Counted from the stretch's first letter, positions 22,787 to 34,154 are shown. The stretch: 64,000 bases of DNA from Emmonsiellopsis sp. PD_33 (GCA_032988165.1 JANTQF010000146.1:19210-83209), one strand, 5' to 3'. Numbers and translations are program-made. Notes: generated from the letters alone by a model not told the origin.

Positions 22787-24727
22787 ATGCCCGCAGATCC
22801 CAGTTTTACGCGATTCCATCTGCCTGGTTTGTCGTTACCGCTTGATTTTGTACCTCGTCCTGGGAAGAAAACACGGCCCGCTGGGGAGGGGAGGGAAATG
22901 CTACCTTCGCCTCTCAATGATACAGACATCGATTTCTTCGAAGACGGAAAGTTTAGGCTGCCGTTAACGACTCGGAGAGAGCTTAGGATGATGAGGATCA
23001 TGAATCAGATCACTGAGAAGCCAGACTGGGAAAACAAGGTCGATTTCTATCACTCTCTTCAAATATTTCGGGGGTTTGCCATAGCAGTCCCGACTGACAA
23101 TATGCCATCTAGGTCTTCAACGAGGAAATTACCAACACGTGGATATTGGAACTCATCGACAAACAAGATCCTCTTACTGGTCATTCAAATCCATTTTCTT
23201 CAAAAATGGCAGATTTCGTCATAGACGAACTTCAATATAGAGCCGAGCGCTTCTGCCAAACCGGCTGGATTAATCCATATCATGGAGATGTGGTCCATTC
23301 TGATTCGTTTGTCTCTAACGAGGTGAAACATGCCTTGAGGACGGCAGTATCAGCCCTGGAGAATATCCCAGAGCCACAAAAAGATTGGCATCCTCGATCG
23401 GAAAATCTGGTGCTCGATCTGGTCCATCCGTCCCTATTTCCGCTTATTTACGGTCGCACTCGAGTGCTTAGGGGTACTCTGGTCAGTTTGGACGACTGCT
23501 TAGAGCAATGTGGGGAGGGGGGAGTGATTCCAGTCCCCAAAGCATCCGGATATCACCGTCTCTCCTATAGCACTAAGTTCCAATGGCTTCCCTGTGATGT
23601 CGAGTTGATTTCACCGTCTGTAAAGGCACCGTCAGACGAAACAGGGGGCGACTCCTTTGTGCAGGGGCCCCGTTGCAAAATCACGAGTTATATCAACAAC
23701 CTGCATCCAAACGACCACAAAGAGCTCTACTCAGTCATCGAGGATGTGATGGCTTGTTGCATCCCCCTCTGGAATGCAACCCTCAGCAGACTTAGTTCCC
23801 TGGATAATATACCACTGAGGATCAAGTATACCAAGCTAGAGTTAAGTGCGAGAGGTTTGGCTGTTCAACCCGAGCCTGTTAACTTCCAGGACTGGCTTTC
23901 GGAGAAAAAGAAATCCGACACGGTCCAAAAGATTGACCTGACAAGGGACTACGGTGAAAGAGGACTCCAGGTAATCGTCAAGCTCGCAAATATCCATCTT
24001 ACCCCAGAGAAGCCTAAATACGATGGAGGCTCATGGCATGTTGAAGGCCAATTGGTATGTACACTTTCCCTTTCCGATTGCCGATTTATCCATCCGTAGG
24101 ATGACGCATCAGACTAACGCTTTCCCCTTTTAGAATGAGCATATATGTTCAACAGCTCTGTACTACTACGACAGCGAGAACATCACCGAGAGCAGGCTTT
24201 CATTCAGACAGCACGCTTCGATCAACGTCAACCACATCGAATACGACCAACAGACGAATGGCTGGCTCGGTCCTATATTTGGAGTTGCAAATAACCAACC
24301 AAGCCTGCAAGAGGTTGGATCTGTGATTTGCAAGGAAGACCGCCTGATAACCTTTCCTAACATCCTACAACATAGAGTTAGCCCTTTCCAACTACAGGAT
24401 CCAACTAAGCCAGGCCATCGAAAAATCCTTGCTCTGTTTCTTGTCGACCCGAATATCCGAGTCATTTCTACTGCCAACGTCCCTCCTCAGCGCCATGATT
24501 GGTGGAGTCGGCAGATTTTAGATAGCACTCGTGCACTTTCTTCCCTCCCTCGTGAGTTGCAGGACGAAGTCCTTGACGAAGTGAAGATAAGTGAAGGGAG
24601 TTACCCGATATCTTTGGATGAAGCGAAGGCATTGAGACTCGAGTTGATGGATGAGCGGAAGGAACATAAGCAGAAATACGACAAGAATAGCGAGGTATTC
24701 ATGTCCATCGACCTTTGCGAGCATTGA
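22787..24727 (+). CDS. DUF4246 family protein (595 aa)
   Basis: Fungal protein of unknown biochemical function. Exons 22787-23038, 23113-24054 and 24134-24727 (252+942+594 nt = 596 codons), phase 0 throughout. The first junction recreates DWENK-VFNEEI, typical of the family, although its donor is the poor GTCGAT; the second intron is canonical (GTATGT, TTTTAG). Recognisable stretches are LPLDFVPRPGKK, LTTRRELRMMRIMNQIT, DWHPRSENLVLDLVHPSLFP, FQWLPCDVE and CKITSYINNLHP. The C-terminal half has WHVEGQLNEHI, ALYYYDSENITES and FPNILQHRVSPFQL, an H..E/D...H arrangement that resembles Fe(II)/2-oxoglutarate oxygenases; that is inference. An upstream in-frame ATG at 22706 could add 27 residues. Divergent from acyl-CoA oxidase 1. 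Confidence 0.88.
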
Positions 24728-25574
24728 ATTAGGCGTGGGGACATATTTCATTGGCTCTTGAGGTATTCGAATACCTATTTATGTGTAATATCGGAACGAA
24801 ACTCTTTTTGCAATCAGGGATAAACTGTCTTATTCTGAGTTTCTGTCATTTCCGTGATTGCTGTGTTAGAACGTTTCCTTATCATTCTTATTATTATCCT
24901 CATCCAATCATGATGCACTTGCATAAATTATCCACAAGCATGGTCGTTATTATCCCCCTTTCCACCATCCTCCAGAGATTGTTGCATGTCGCCAGCAAAA
25001 GCTAGCATCACGATTAGCCTCTGGTTGTAGACACGCCTACAATCCCGGGCATTGCATTTCGCGTGCCGAATAAACGAACACCCCGACGGTTTCCAGTTGG
25101 TCCAGACACTGTTACAAGGGTCCCAATAGACTACCAACCCCAAAAAAGAAGAACATCAGTTTTGCCTAAACGTTACCCGATTTTAGTTTTCACGATCCCC
25201 GCCGAGCCTTGGCTAACAGGGACTTTATATTAAAGAGACCTTACTCCTCTGCACTTCTTCTTATTCTTATATGCCCTGGTTGAATGAAATAGATGATATA
25301 TGTATACGAGCTACGTCATCGCCATGCCTTTCCCATACTCTTTACGAACCCTTGCGAGAAGCCATTTGGGAATTGCTGTTAATTATCTCCCGGTTCATAG
25401 GATTCCTCGCTGGGGTATATCAACCCTCTCGCCCTCTTATGGCGGGGGAAAGGAGGGGGTTTCTACTCTTTGTGCCCAAACTCCTTCACAATCTCCGCGG
25501 CGTTAAGTGAGGATTCCGAGCGAAAGAACGCTATCTCCAGCATCTACACTGAACCACCAGAGAGCACGGAAAAG
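24728..25574. other. Intergenic region
   Basis: 847 bp upstream of the TIL-domain gene. AT-rich in its first half. No gene seen; open frames lack recognisable features. Confidence 0.45.
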
Positions 25575-26022
25575 ATGAAGATCCAAACAACTCTACTCCT
25601 CTTCTCCCTGAGTCAGATCATGACGCAGGCCGCTGTGCTGAGTCGACGTCAGATATGTGGTCCCGGGGTGAGACAGACTGCCGTAATCCCAAAAACATCC
25701 ATCGTACAGGAAAAGGTAGCTAACGGTCTCTGCGCTTGCTCTGGTTGGTTTCTATTATAGATGGTTTGGAACGACTGTGGCACTGCTTGCCCGGTAACTT
25801 GCGAGAACTACCAGGACCCGCCGGTTGCCTGCCCGACAGTGTGTGTTACGGGATGTTTTTGTGAAGAGGAGCTTGTTCTGCAGGGGGTAAGCAAGAGTCG
25901 TTTTGTATAGATTCCCAGGGGGATAGATGAGGGCTGGGGCTAATTCTTTTGTTTAAATGTAGGATGGGCAGTGTGTCCCGACTGAAGAATGCGGGGAAAC
26001 CACACCACCGGCGGTTGATTGA
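25575..26022 (+). CDS. Small secreted TIL-domain (trypsin inhibitor-like) cysteine-rich protein (92 aa)
   Basis: Predicted secreted protein of the serine-protease-inhibitor TIL fold. Exons 25575-25667, 25761-25886 and 25963-26022 (93+126+60 nt = 93 codons), all phase 0, with donors GTGAGA and GTAAGC and acceptors TATAG and TGTAG. It is split too finely to appear as one reading frame. Residues 1-20 form a signal peptide (KIQTTLLLFSLSQIMTQAA), followed by LSRRQ, a possible Kex2-type site. The mature part has exactly ten cysteines in the TIL order: CGPG, WNDCGTACPVTC, VACPTVCVTGCFC, GQCVP, EEC. The three exons divide the domain roughly into thirds. Target protease unknown; a role in self-protection or in interaction with other organisms is speculative. 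Confidence 0.85.
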
Positions 26023-26462
26023 AGGAAATGATAGAGATGTAACTGATGAGCTAGGAAGGACGTCTGTGAGGCATGGGATCTATTTCGTTGGTTGGGTTTT
26101 GTGGTGTGCCGCTGGTCGGCACCGTGAATATGGGTAAGATGTTAGGGCTTGCGGAGGTCAGGACTAGTCAACTGATTAACCGCTTGTTGGGGTGAGTGGG
26201 AGGACCATGTGTCAGGGTTATGGAAGTTCTTTGGATATATCGTAGTTTTGCTATCTATGTCGAGTCATATTGATTGAATCCAACAGTTCTCCATATCATT
26301 TCACCTGTCTTAGCTTAACTCGCAGGTGTAGATGCGCCTTTGTTCCGGTTGCGTAATTTCCCGTAAAGCAGCCCCGTGTATCTTCATGACCGTCTAAGCA
26401 TTCCTCCTGACACCTTGTTACCCCTTCGTAGCGGCAACTCTGGATAATCAGATTAGTGGCAT
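26023..26462. other. Convergent 3' intergenic region
   Basis: 440 bp between the stops of the TIL gene (plus) and the permease gene (minus). No gene seen. Confidence 0.5.
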
Positions 26463-28484
26463 TTAAGCCTTTGGAGCCCTCTCCGCATGCTCCACGTTCC
26501 CACCCATCTCCTCATCCAAAACCTCTTTTTCAGACTTGGCATTCATCTCATGGATTCTTTCAAGTGCAGCCGCAGAAATCATACTGTGTTCTGCATCTTC
26601 CATCGCTGCGATTGGCATAGCATGGCCGGTTTTCGCCTTGCGGCGCTTGGCCTCGTGGAGGAGCCAGAAGGGGAGCGTGAGATATGTCAGGATACAGATT
26701 GCCAGAATCGCACAAGTGGCAGTAAAGCCCGGGAGGAAGAATGGGGCGTCAGAGTTGGGGTAAATCTGTTTCATCAAGTTAGCTGGGTGTGTGTGGCGCG
26801 TCTCGGAAAGTGGCGTTTACATACTTGGGGTGAAATGATGCTGGCAATTGAGAGCGAGGCGATCACAGCAGCTCCTCCGACGGCTTGCTCGGCTGCTCCA
26901 TATAGGGTTGAGGACCGGTAGCTCAGTGCAGTCGGTTGGGCAACAGATACCATGTGTCCTAAGTAGCTCATACCGTACATGGTTATGGGGGAGATAGTGT
27001 GGGTGTCGGGGTGGGTGGAGACGTAAGTCCATACACCATAGCAGGGTACAGCCAGTGCAACCAAGATTACATAGTGCCACATCCGTTCACGGGTCCAGTC
27101 GGAATGCAGAGGCAGGGTCCAGTATAGGGGGATAGTGACGAAGTGGATGATCGCCTGGTATATGTTTGATTTGGAGGAAGAAAATCCACAGAACTGAAGA
27201 GTATAGTTAGTAAAAATTTCAGAACAATATAATGGTGGGTACAAGTGAAGTACTGTACCTTCTGGAGGATGGTTGGGCCGAAGGTTCCTTGACCGGTTGC
27301 GACAATAGTCAAGCAAATATACGAAACGAAAAAGACGTATGTGGATGGCCTTGTCATGACTCGGAAGAAAGCATTCCAATCCCAAGTCACATCCGTTTTT
27401 CTAGTCGACCCAACTGGGAATCTGTTGATTGCAATGTGACGTTCTATAATTTATCAATCAGCAAAAATTATCCTGGCCGGTAATTGCGGATTAGACACCT
27501 ACCGCGATCGGTCAACGCTGTAGAGTCCTCTGGGAACGTCAGGAGCAGGAAATAAACGGGAATGGCCAATACGATTGGCATCGCTCCCTCAATTATGAAC
27601 ACCCATTTCCACGACTGCAAGCCTCCTTTTTGGTTCAACTACTAGAATATCAGAAACAAGAATGGAACCAACGAGAGATTACGCTGCAAAACTTACATTG
27701 TCAATGGCCACAGCCAGAAACCCTGAAACGCTAGAAGCCAGGGCATTGGCACTGTGAAAAACCCCAATTCGCCAAGCACGTTCGACAGGCTTATACCAAA
27801 AGCTGAAATACATGATGCAGGCGGGAACCACTCCGGATTCCGGAATACCGAGGAAAAATCGAGCTGCGAGCAAACCACCTGCATTCTTCGTCGCGGCAAG
27901 GGTCATGACGACTATACCCCAGAGAACCATAACAGTGGGGAAGAATTTCTTCGCGCTGTATGTTTTCATAAGCAGGTTGGATGGGATCAGGAACATCGTC
28001 ACGGGGAAGTATGTAATTGCAACGGCCTGCTCAGCCATGCGATTAGTGTGTTGCTATTGTCCACGTCTATGCTAGATGCACTAACCCAGTTGAATTGAGT
28101 GCCGTGAAGCCCCAGAGAATGTTCGATACTGTCCGGGGTGTCAGGCTGGAGGATCTTGACATTGCCCAGATTGGCTCTATCCAAGTAGGCTAGGAAGTAG
28201 ATGATACAGCAAGGGAACAGAACCCGGGTGTCCAACTTCCGGACAAGGGCGCGTTCCTCTGCATCATCCCAGTCCTGGGCCGTCGTGGTCTGAGTCGTAC
28301 GATCTTCGGCACTGTCTATGTCCGGGTTAGCTGACATGAGGAATACTCCGCCAACACATGCATATAAGATGGGCTCACTGTGCTTCCCGTCGACCTTTTC
28401 TGGCCAAAGGACATGTTTGGTTGACCACCCCCCAACATACACTCCCTCCTGTTCCACTGCAGCTCGATCGGCGAAAAATCCCAT
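26463..28484 (-). CDS. MFS transporter, Dal5/allantoate permease family (552 aa)
   Basis: Plasma-membrane proton symporter of the anion:cation symporter group, whose members import allantoate, nicotinate, pantothenate and other carboxylates. Seven exons: 28484-28379, 28315-28086, 28026-27697, 27638-27503, 27443-27259, 27193-26825 and 26765-26463 (1659 nt = 553 codons), phases agreeing. Landmarks: RKLDTRVLFPCCIIYFLAYLDR (first span), NLGNVKI, FPVTMFLIPSNLLMK, ARFFLGIPESGVVPA, KWVFIIEGAMPI, and SKSNIYQ in the second half. The first intron (63 nt) has no stop and a length divisible by three, so a version 21 residues longer is possible. The C-terminal tail is long and acidic. It shares an 834-bp divergent promoter with the CoA-synthetase-like gene. 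Substrate unknown; context suggests an organic acid. Confidence 0.9.
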
Positions 28485-29318
28485 ACTGAACGCTGTATCC
28501 AAGTCGCAAAGGCTTAGAAACCTCAATTCAAACAGCGACAAGCGGAAGAGAGGGATAACAACAAAACATTATGCTGTCGTTTCCGTGTTGGGGCTGACTT
28601 TTATACCCCTTTGCGTGAAAAGCCAAGAACACCTCCCCATGGGGAACACCCCGCATGGAAGGACACAATCGGTCCACCTCCACATTATAGAGCTGTATGC
28701 ACCCAATCATATCTAATAGCGGAGTGCTGTGCGCTCCTAGCATTGGACATGGCAGGTTGATATGACAAGAATGTGGTGATGTCGAGGGTTGCCCAGCCGC
28801 TATTAAAGGCTTAGGGCTATCAAGCAAGCTCGCTAAGTCGCGCTAAGCCTAAAGAAGCCAAATCCCGAACCCTCGGGATCTTATTCGGCCCAAACCCCGC
28901 GAGATCGGCTTCGGCAGCTGCTAACTCGGCTTTTTCCTTCTTCGGGGGAGATGCCGAATTGTGCAGACGCATCCCGCTATCAAACTCCAACCATGACGTT
29001 GAGGGAGATTGCTCCACAGTTCGAAGCTGCGGGCACAGCTCTCTGAAAGTCTGTCTGTGGTGTGCTTCGTGAACGGAGTGTAGTTAGTCCGTCAGTACAA
29101 TGCCGAACTACAGCGGAGGGGCCAGTTGTCTGGCAATGGGTCCCGAGCACATTGCGGTGGGGGCATTTGGTGCCTCTTGAATACTATGCGATTATTGGTC
29201 GCGAGTGAGAGAAACTTATATATATATTCAAGGGAGCCAAGAGAACTTTCGACAATGGATGAGTTCCAATATTCCTTTGCCCAATCAGTTCTACGCTCTC
29301 TCAAGTCGCATCTAGGAA
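28485..29318. other. Divergent promoter, permease / CoA synthetase
   Basis: 834 bp between two start codons. It carries a CCTCGG box, a TATATATATA run near 29217, and an upstream ATG at 29255 that opens a 29-codon frame overlapping the synthetase start in another frame. No larger gene seen. Confidence 0.5.
28871..28876. promoter_or_regulatory. CCTCGG box
   Basis: A single CCTCGG in the shared promoter of the permease and CoA-synthetase genes, within a short CCGAACCCTCGGG context. Same word as the FarA/FarB-type boxes upstream of acyl-CoA oxidase 1. One copy could easily be chance. Confidence 0.3.
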
Positions 29319-31494
29319 ATGGTAGCGACCACAGACCCTCATGACCGGCGACGGTTTGTGCCTCGCCATGTCGGCCCCAATATCCTCCCTTCTTCCACCT
29401 TGTTTACGCGAATGACAAGATTCGCCCACCGGCCAGACCACATTGCGATTAAAGATCTGAGATTTGGTGTCACAGCGGACTATGCCCAGGTTCTTACAGA
29501 TGTCTTGCACATACGTAATCAGCTTCGGAAAACATTACCTGTCGATATCTTGGCCCGGCTGGATGGCGACGAAGAGGTCTTCATTAACCTCTTAGGCCCT
29601 GGAGGTTATGAATATACAGTCGGATTTCTGGCTATTTTTGCACTTGGCGCCGTTGTGGTACCCCTATGTAAGCTTTGCTCCTACGTTTTGATGTACAGAG
29701 AAGCCTCTCTTTCGTACCGGACTAACGACATGCAAGCTCCCGATCTACCCGTAAAAGAAGCCGCTACCTTGATCCAAATATGCCGGGCAGATGCGATGCT
29801 TGTATCGGATATCAGTGTGCCCCTAGCTACAGAACTGGTTTCGTTGATATCAGCCACGTCTAAACCGGGATACACATTGACAAAAATCCGGGAGCATATA
29901 CTGAATCCAAAGATGGAACCCTCCAAAATTCTCGTATCAAGCGACCATGTTTTGGAAGGCGAAGGCTCAGGTATGTAACTTTTCCAACCGCGATACTTTC
30001 CTCGTTCCTACTAACAATTCCCTGTATAGGATTGTATGCATTCCCTAATACCTTCCGCCCCATCTGCAACCTATCCCGTAACTAATTTGAACCAGGGTAA
30101 TTTTCACTTCAGGCACCACAGGCCCTCCTAAGGGCGCTGTGCGACGTCGTTCGTTCTTGACTGAAACCTCCTTCATGATGGCCGACCAGTACGGCATTAG
30201 TGAGGGTGATGTCATTCTTCACACTCTACCCGTGCATCATATCACTGGCATCAGCAACCAGATTCCGTTCCTTCTTGTTGGTGGCTGCATCGAATTCCGC
30301 AGTGGAGGGTTCAACACGGAATGGACATGGGAACGTATAAGGCAAGGCGGGTTGGCATATTTCACAGGCGTTCCCACCATATACATGAGATTGATGCAGC
30401 ACTATGAAAACACGCTTTCGAAAATCCCCCGTGAGCAACACGATGAGTATGTCAAGGGGATCAGAGGTTTCAAAGCCTTGCTTTGCGGCACTTCCGCCTT
30501 GCCCCGCCCCTTGCAGCAAAAATGGACCAAACTCAGGGGCGGAAAGTCAATTTTGACGCGATATGGCGGAACAGAGTTTGGATCCGGTTTCCAGGTTCCG
30601 ATTTATGAACAGGGGGTCCCAGATGCAAGTTACATAAACTTTATCTTTATAATTTGGAACCTCTTTTGACTAACAGGTGCTTAGGGTTCCGTTGGTGTTA
30701 TCGTTCCTGGAGTCGATCTCAAGCTATCAAATGGTGATGAAGGGGAGATTCTTTTGAAAAGTCCGCTGTCATTCTCAAAGTAAGGATGGCATGCCCATCG
30801 TTTAGAGATCAAATGGAATACTAAACTAACGCCTTTACATAGATACCTTTTCGATCCCGAAACCACAGCCAACGCCCACGATGCTGATGGGTACTTCAAA
30901 ACTGGTGACATTGCTCGGCGTGAGGGGAAATACTACTTCATATTGGGGCGCGCATCGGTTGACAGTAAGTACTATACCCAAATAAATCCCCTAAGATAGG
31001 AGGAATCTTGAATCATTGTTAATGTTTTATACTTTGTTAGTAATGAAATCCGGCGGCTACAAACTCTCTGCGCTAGATATTGAGCGCGAGATCCTCGGAC
31101 TCGAATACGTGTCCGAAGTAATGGTAGTTGGTGTTGAAGATGAAGAGTTTGGCCAAAGGGTTGCAGCTGCAATCGTCCTAAGGAATGGGGTAAATAATAC
31201 CCTCCCAGAGCAGAAACTGCCTCCTTACCCGTTCTCCCAGATACCGAACTGGCCGCTAACAAAACCTAACCATCACAGACAAAACAATCTCTCACCCTCG
31301 AAGAACTCCGCAAAGACCTCCGACAGACACTTGCAGGCTATAAGATGCCAACAATCCTCCGCGTCGTCAAAGAATTGCCCAAAAATGCCACAGGAAAGGT
31401 GCAGAAGAAGAAGTTGACGCCTGAGATGTTCCCTGCTGGTGGTCATCCAGACGTTCAGACGTGGAAGAGGACGAGTAGATCCACGAAACTTTAG
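29319..31494 (+). CDS. AMP-forming acyl-CoA synthetase, malonyl-CoA synthetase (ACSF3)-like (565 aa)
   Basis: Activates a carboxylic acid to its CoA thioester by way of an adenylate. Eight exons: 29319-29667, 29737-29970, 30030-30033, 30096-30624, 30685-30779, 30843-30964, 31041-31189 and 31279-31494 (1698 nt = 566 codons). The third is a 4-nt microexon required to keep frame into the P-loop GLVIFTSGTTGPPKGAV. The intron after exon 4 is of GC-AG type (GCAAGT donor). Other motifs: ALGAVVVPLSPDLPVKEA, RYGGTEFGSGF, DGYFKTGD, MKSGGYKLSALDIERE and the catalytic Lys in KNATGKVQKKKL. Layout and length fit the malonyl/short-chain CoA synthetase group. The C terminus TKL is only a weak peroxisomal signal. 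Neighbours (permease, hydratase, oxidase) support a degradative role. Substrate not shown by sequence. Confidence 0.88.
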
Positions 31495-31744
31495 GACCCT
31501 GGTCTAACTTCCTTGTGTAAATAACCGGACAAGTTAACTATGCCAGGGGCTGGGGGGGAACATTCAGCCGGCACCATTGTGCAGCTGCGCAGCCAGCACG
31601 GCCAGGCTGCCATGCGTAACTTAGTTAACTAAATAGTGGTGAAACTCCCGCAGTTAGAACAGCTCAATCGATCAGTTCCTCACTATTACGTATGTTCCTC
31701 TTCTAGTTGGTTTAATATCCAAACAGCAACAACTCTGAGATACG

Positions 31745-33066
31745 ATGACAAGGCGCATTCCAGACCCCCTTTACACTCACATCATCGTTCAAGGTACTAG
31801 AGAGGACCGTGCTTGCTGAGGGAATCACTGCTTACACTGATATTAGGGAATGTCTATTCCTGCGTCCGCCGCTATGGAAGCGATTCTAATTTCCTGCGAG
31901 GTCTATACAATATCCTCATTGAAAGTCAACCAGGTTTGTCATCTACGGACCACGAAAGATGCTTATATGGCTTTGCAGAGAATGTGTTCGATAAATTATA
32001 CCACGCCATCTCCACCAGATGGCAACACCAGCACGATGTACCCTATCCCTTTGGTGATAACCGGGAAGGGGATGTATGTTCTTCGTGGGTCGTTGATTTT
32101 AACAACGACCTTGTGACTGCGAGGAAAAAGGGCAGAAATCATTAACTATCAAATTCGGCTGTCGCGAGTGCTTCAAAAGCGTCCCACCTCTGTTAATGAC
32201 CTACACCCAACAACACCATTACACTCGCCACAACTTACGACCAGCTATGACTTTGGGGAGCCAACATGGAAGCCCGAAGTCACCTTAACATCTCATCAAT
32301 CAGCTTTCACTGCAAAGCTGTTGAATGACTTGATGTACCAGTGGAGGCATGTTTTCGCGCTTCATATAATGGCATGACCTTTCGACAACTTGGTTCCGCC
32401 ATTATCCGTATCGTTACTCTCGATTTTGACGTCGAGGAAATTTCCAATGGCCGTGCTGGAATAGGCAATGTGGTCTCGTTGGCGGATCTACCATCACGGA
32501 AACCAGTTTCCGATCATGTCATCCGTTTTGATCGTGTATCAGTCGTCCTTTGTCAGTATACAGCACATGCGATGGAATTAATCGGAGACGATCCGTCCAA
32601 GCAACCACGCCAATAGAAAACAGAGGATGGCTCAACTTCAGATAACTGCGTGAGCATAACATATCTTGTGCTCTCAGTGCGCGAGATTTTTCTATTCAAA
32701 GCCTGCACTTGTCGCAAGCACCCTTCCATTAGCACGAAACCGGAGGGTCTTTTTAACGGCATCGACTCCCCCTCAGAACGCGCATTGGCTTATCTTCATA
32801 TGATAGTGCCACGCGTTCAATACCGTTCGTCGCCACTGCATGCACTACCGCTCGAGCTCCAGGATATGATTCTCCGCCACGCATCCTCCGGGCTTGTTGA
32901 ATCAGCACGGATAGGTTGTGCGATGTCTTTCGACACGCCGTTCCAGTGGAGAGGCTACTGGGGGGGTATTGAAAACCAAGATGACTTCTTCACAAAAGAC
33001 TCTGGAATGGCGGTTGAGTCCCAGATTTGCTTTGACGAATATCCAAGTGGCTTGGTATATTTATGA
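31745..33066 (+). pseudogene. Broken gene of a fungal F-box-like hypothetical family
   Basis: Reads as one gene with three breaks. Exon 1 (31745-31793, MTRRIPDPLYTHIIVQ) joins by a good 53-nt intron to 31847 onward (GNVYSCVRRYGSD). The frame then shifts near 32140-32150 to the frame reading RPTSVNDLHPTTP, shifts back near 32345-32355 to MTFRQLGSAIIRIVTLDFDV, and meets an in-frame TAG at 32614-32616 before continuing in the same frame through LPLELQDMILRHAS to 33066. The LPLELQDMIL segment is the usual start of an F-box-like region in Aspergillus hypothetical proteins ending in an ESQI/WF-type motif. The disrupted order matches one continuous protein, which argues for decay rather than several small genes. 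Extra introns bridging the breaks are possible but no good splice signals are evident. Confidence 0.6.
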
Positions 33067-33212
33067 ATAGAGCTTCCTACTGTTTTTTTCAAATTGCGCT
33101 GTTCGGCCTAACATGTATCTCAATCTCCTAAAATATCTCTCAACACTGAGGCCCCCTACTCCCGCCATCCACCAGCTGCACTGATCTGCTCCATCTTAGA
33201 AGCAAGCCTTCT

Positions 33213-34154
33213 TCACAGCCACAGCGGGTGAGCTTTTACATACTCCAGCATTCGCTGAACATCCCCCGCATCATTCACAATATGCATTACCCCTCCAAGC
33301 TTCTGGAACTGAGAATTTTCATATTTGTAGAACTGGAAATCCAATCCACATTGAATCAGCCCATACACGCTTTTCACGTCGTTGATCGTATCAGCCACCA
33401 CCTCATACAGTTGAAGCTCAGTATTTGGGATTGTGTGGTTGTTGTTCTTGCACCCCACAACCATGTAATCGTAATTAAATAGGGTCTCCGACGGTCTTGC
33501 CCAAACCTTGAACACAATCATACCTGGCCTGGTAGTTTCGCTTTTGGTTTCCGCAATAACGGAGAAGCCTTCGGAACGGGGGAAAGCAAGCTGCAAAATC
33601 CCAGTCATAGGAATACGGTAGAGGTGCTCGTGCGACTCAGGGGCGCGCTGAATAGTGACAAGGCCTGCCTTGACACCTAGATCATCGAGATAGGTGTTGG
33701 TAAGCGGGGGATTAGGATCGATAAGCACCGAGCGACCGGTTCTAGTGTTTGTCCTAGAAGGAGATTGGCGCTGTTAGGAAAGCTGATTCTGAATGGCAAT
33801 CTCGTGGTTTGAGGGCTCTAGGAAATTCTATCAACGAACCATTGTGGCCATGACTTAGATGGGTCCAACGCCCATGTGTCCTAGTAGCAAACTATAAGCA
33901 TCTTACTCCTGGTCCTCAACATTGGAATGGGCAAGGAACTTGAAAGGGGATCAAAGGATACGAAGTCAAGATAAATAAACTTTACTCACATTAGGGTTGT
34001 CTTCATACCCCTGAGGAATAGCAAGACTCCAAGCCCCGGTGGCGCGGTTAACGTAATAAAGCTGGCCAATATGAGAGGTTGCATATTGATGCCACTGATT
34101 CCCATGCAGTGGGCCTAGGTCGAAGGAGGGACTGGCTGTGGGATCCGCCGCCAT
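33213..34154 (-). CDS. Hypothetical protein with N-terminal WW-like domain (245 aa)
   Basis: Exons 34154-33990, 33938-33907 and 33753-33213 (165+32+541 nt = 246 codons). The 32-nt middle exon is needed to connect frames and is flanked by good splice signals (CAAG acceptor, GTAAGA donor; CCTAACAG branch in the next intron). Residues 15-45 resemble a WW domain: W-H-x-Y, G-x-L-Y-Y-V-N, TGAW and a downstream Pro, suggesting binding to proline-rich peptides. The remaining 190 residues form an unknown alpha/beta-looking domain (IPMTGILQLAFPRSEGFSV, MIVFKVWARPSETLF, YGLIQCGLDFQFYKYE). I do not recognise the family. It sits inside the putative catabolic cluster between the pseudogene and the hydratase; no link in function is evident. 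Confidence 0.65.

Noticed and set aside
31621..31632. Palindrome TTAGTTAACTAA after the synthetase gene
   Set aside because: Twelve bases in AT-rich 3' sequence; too likely by chance to list as an element.
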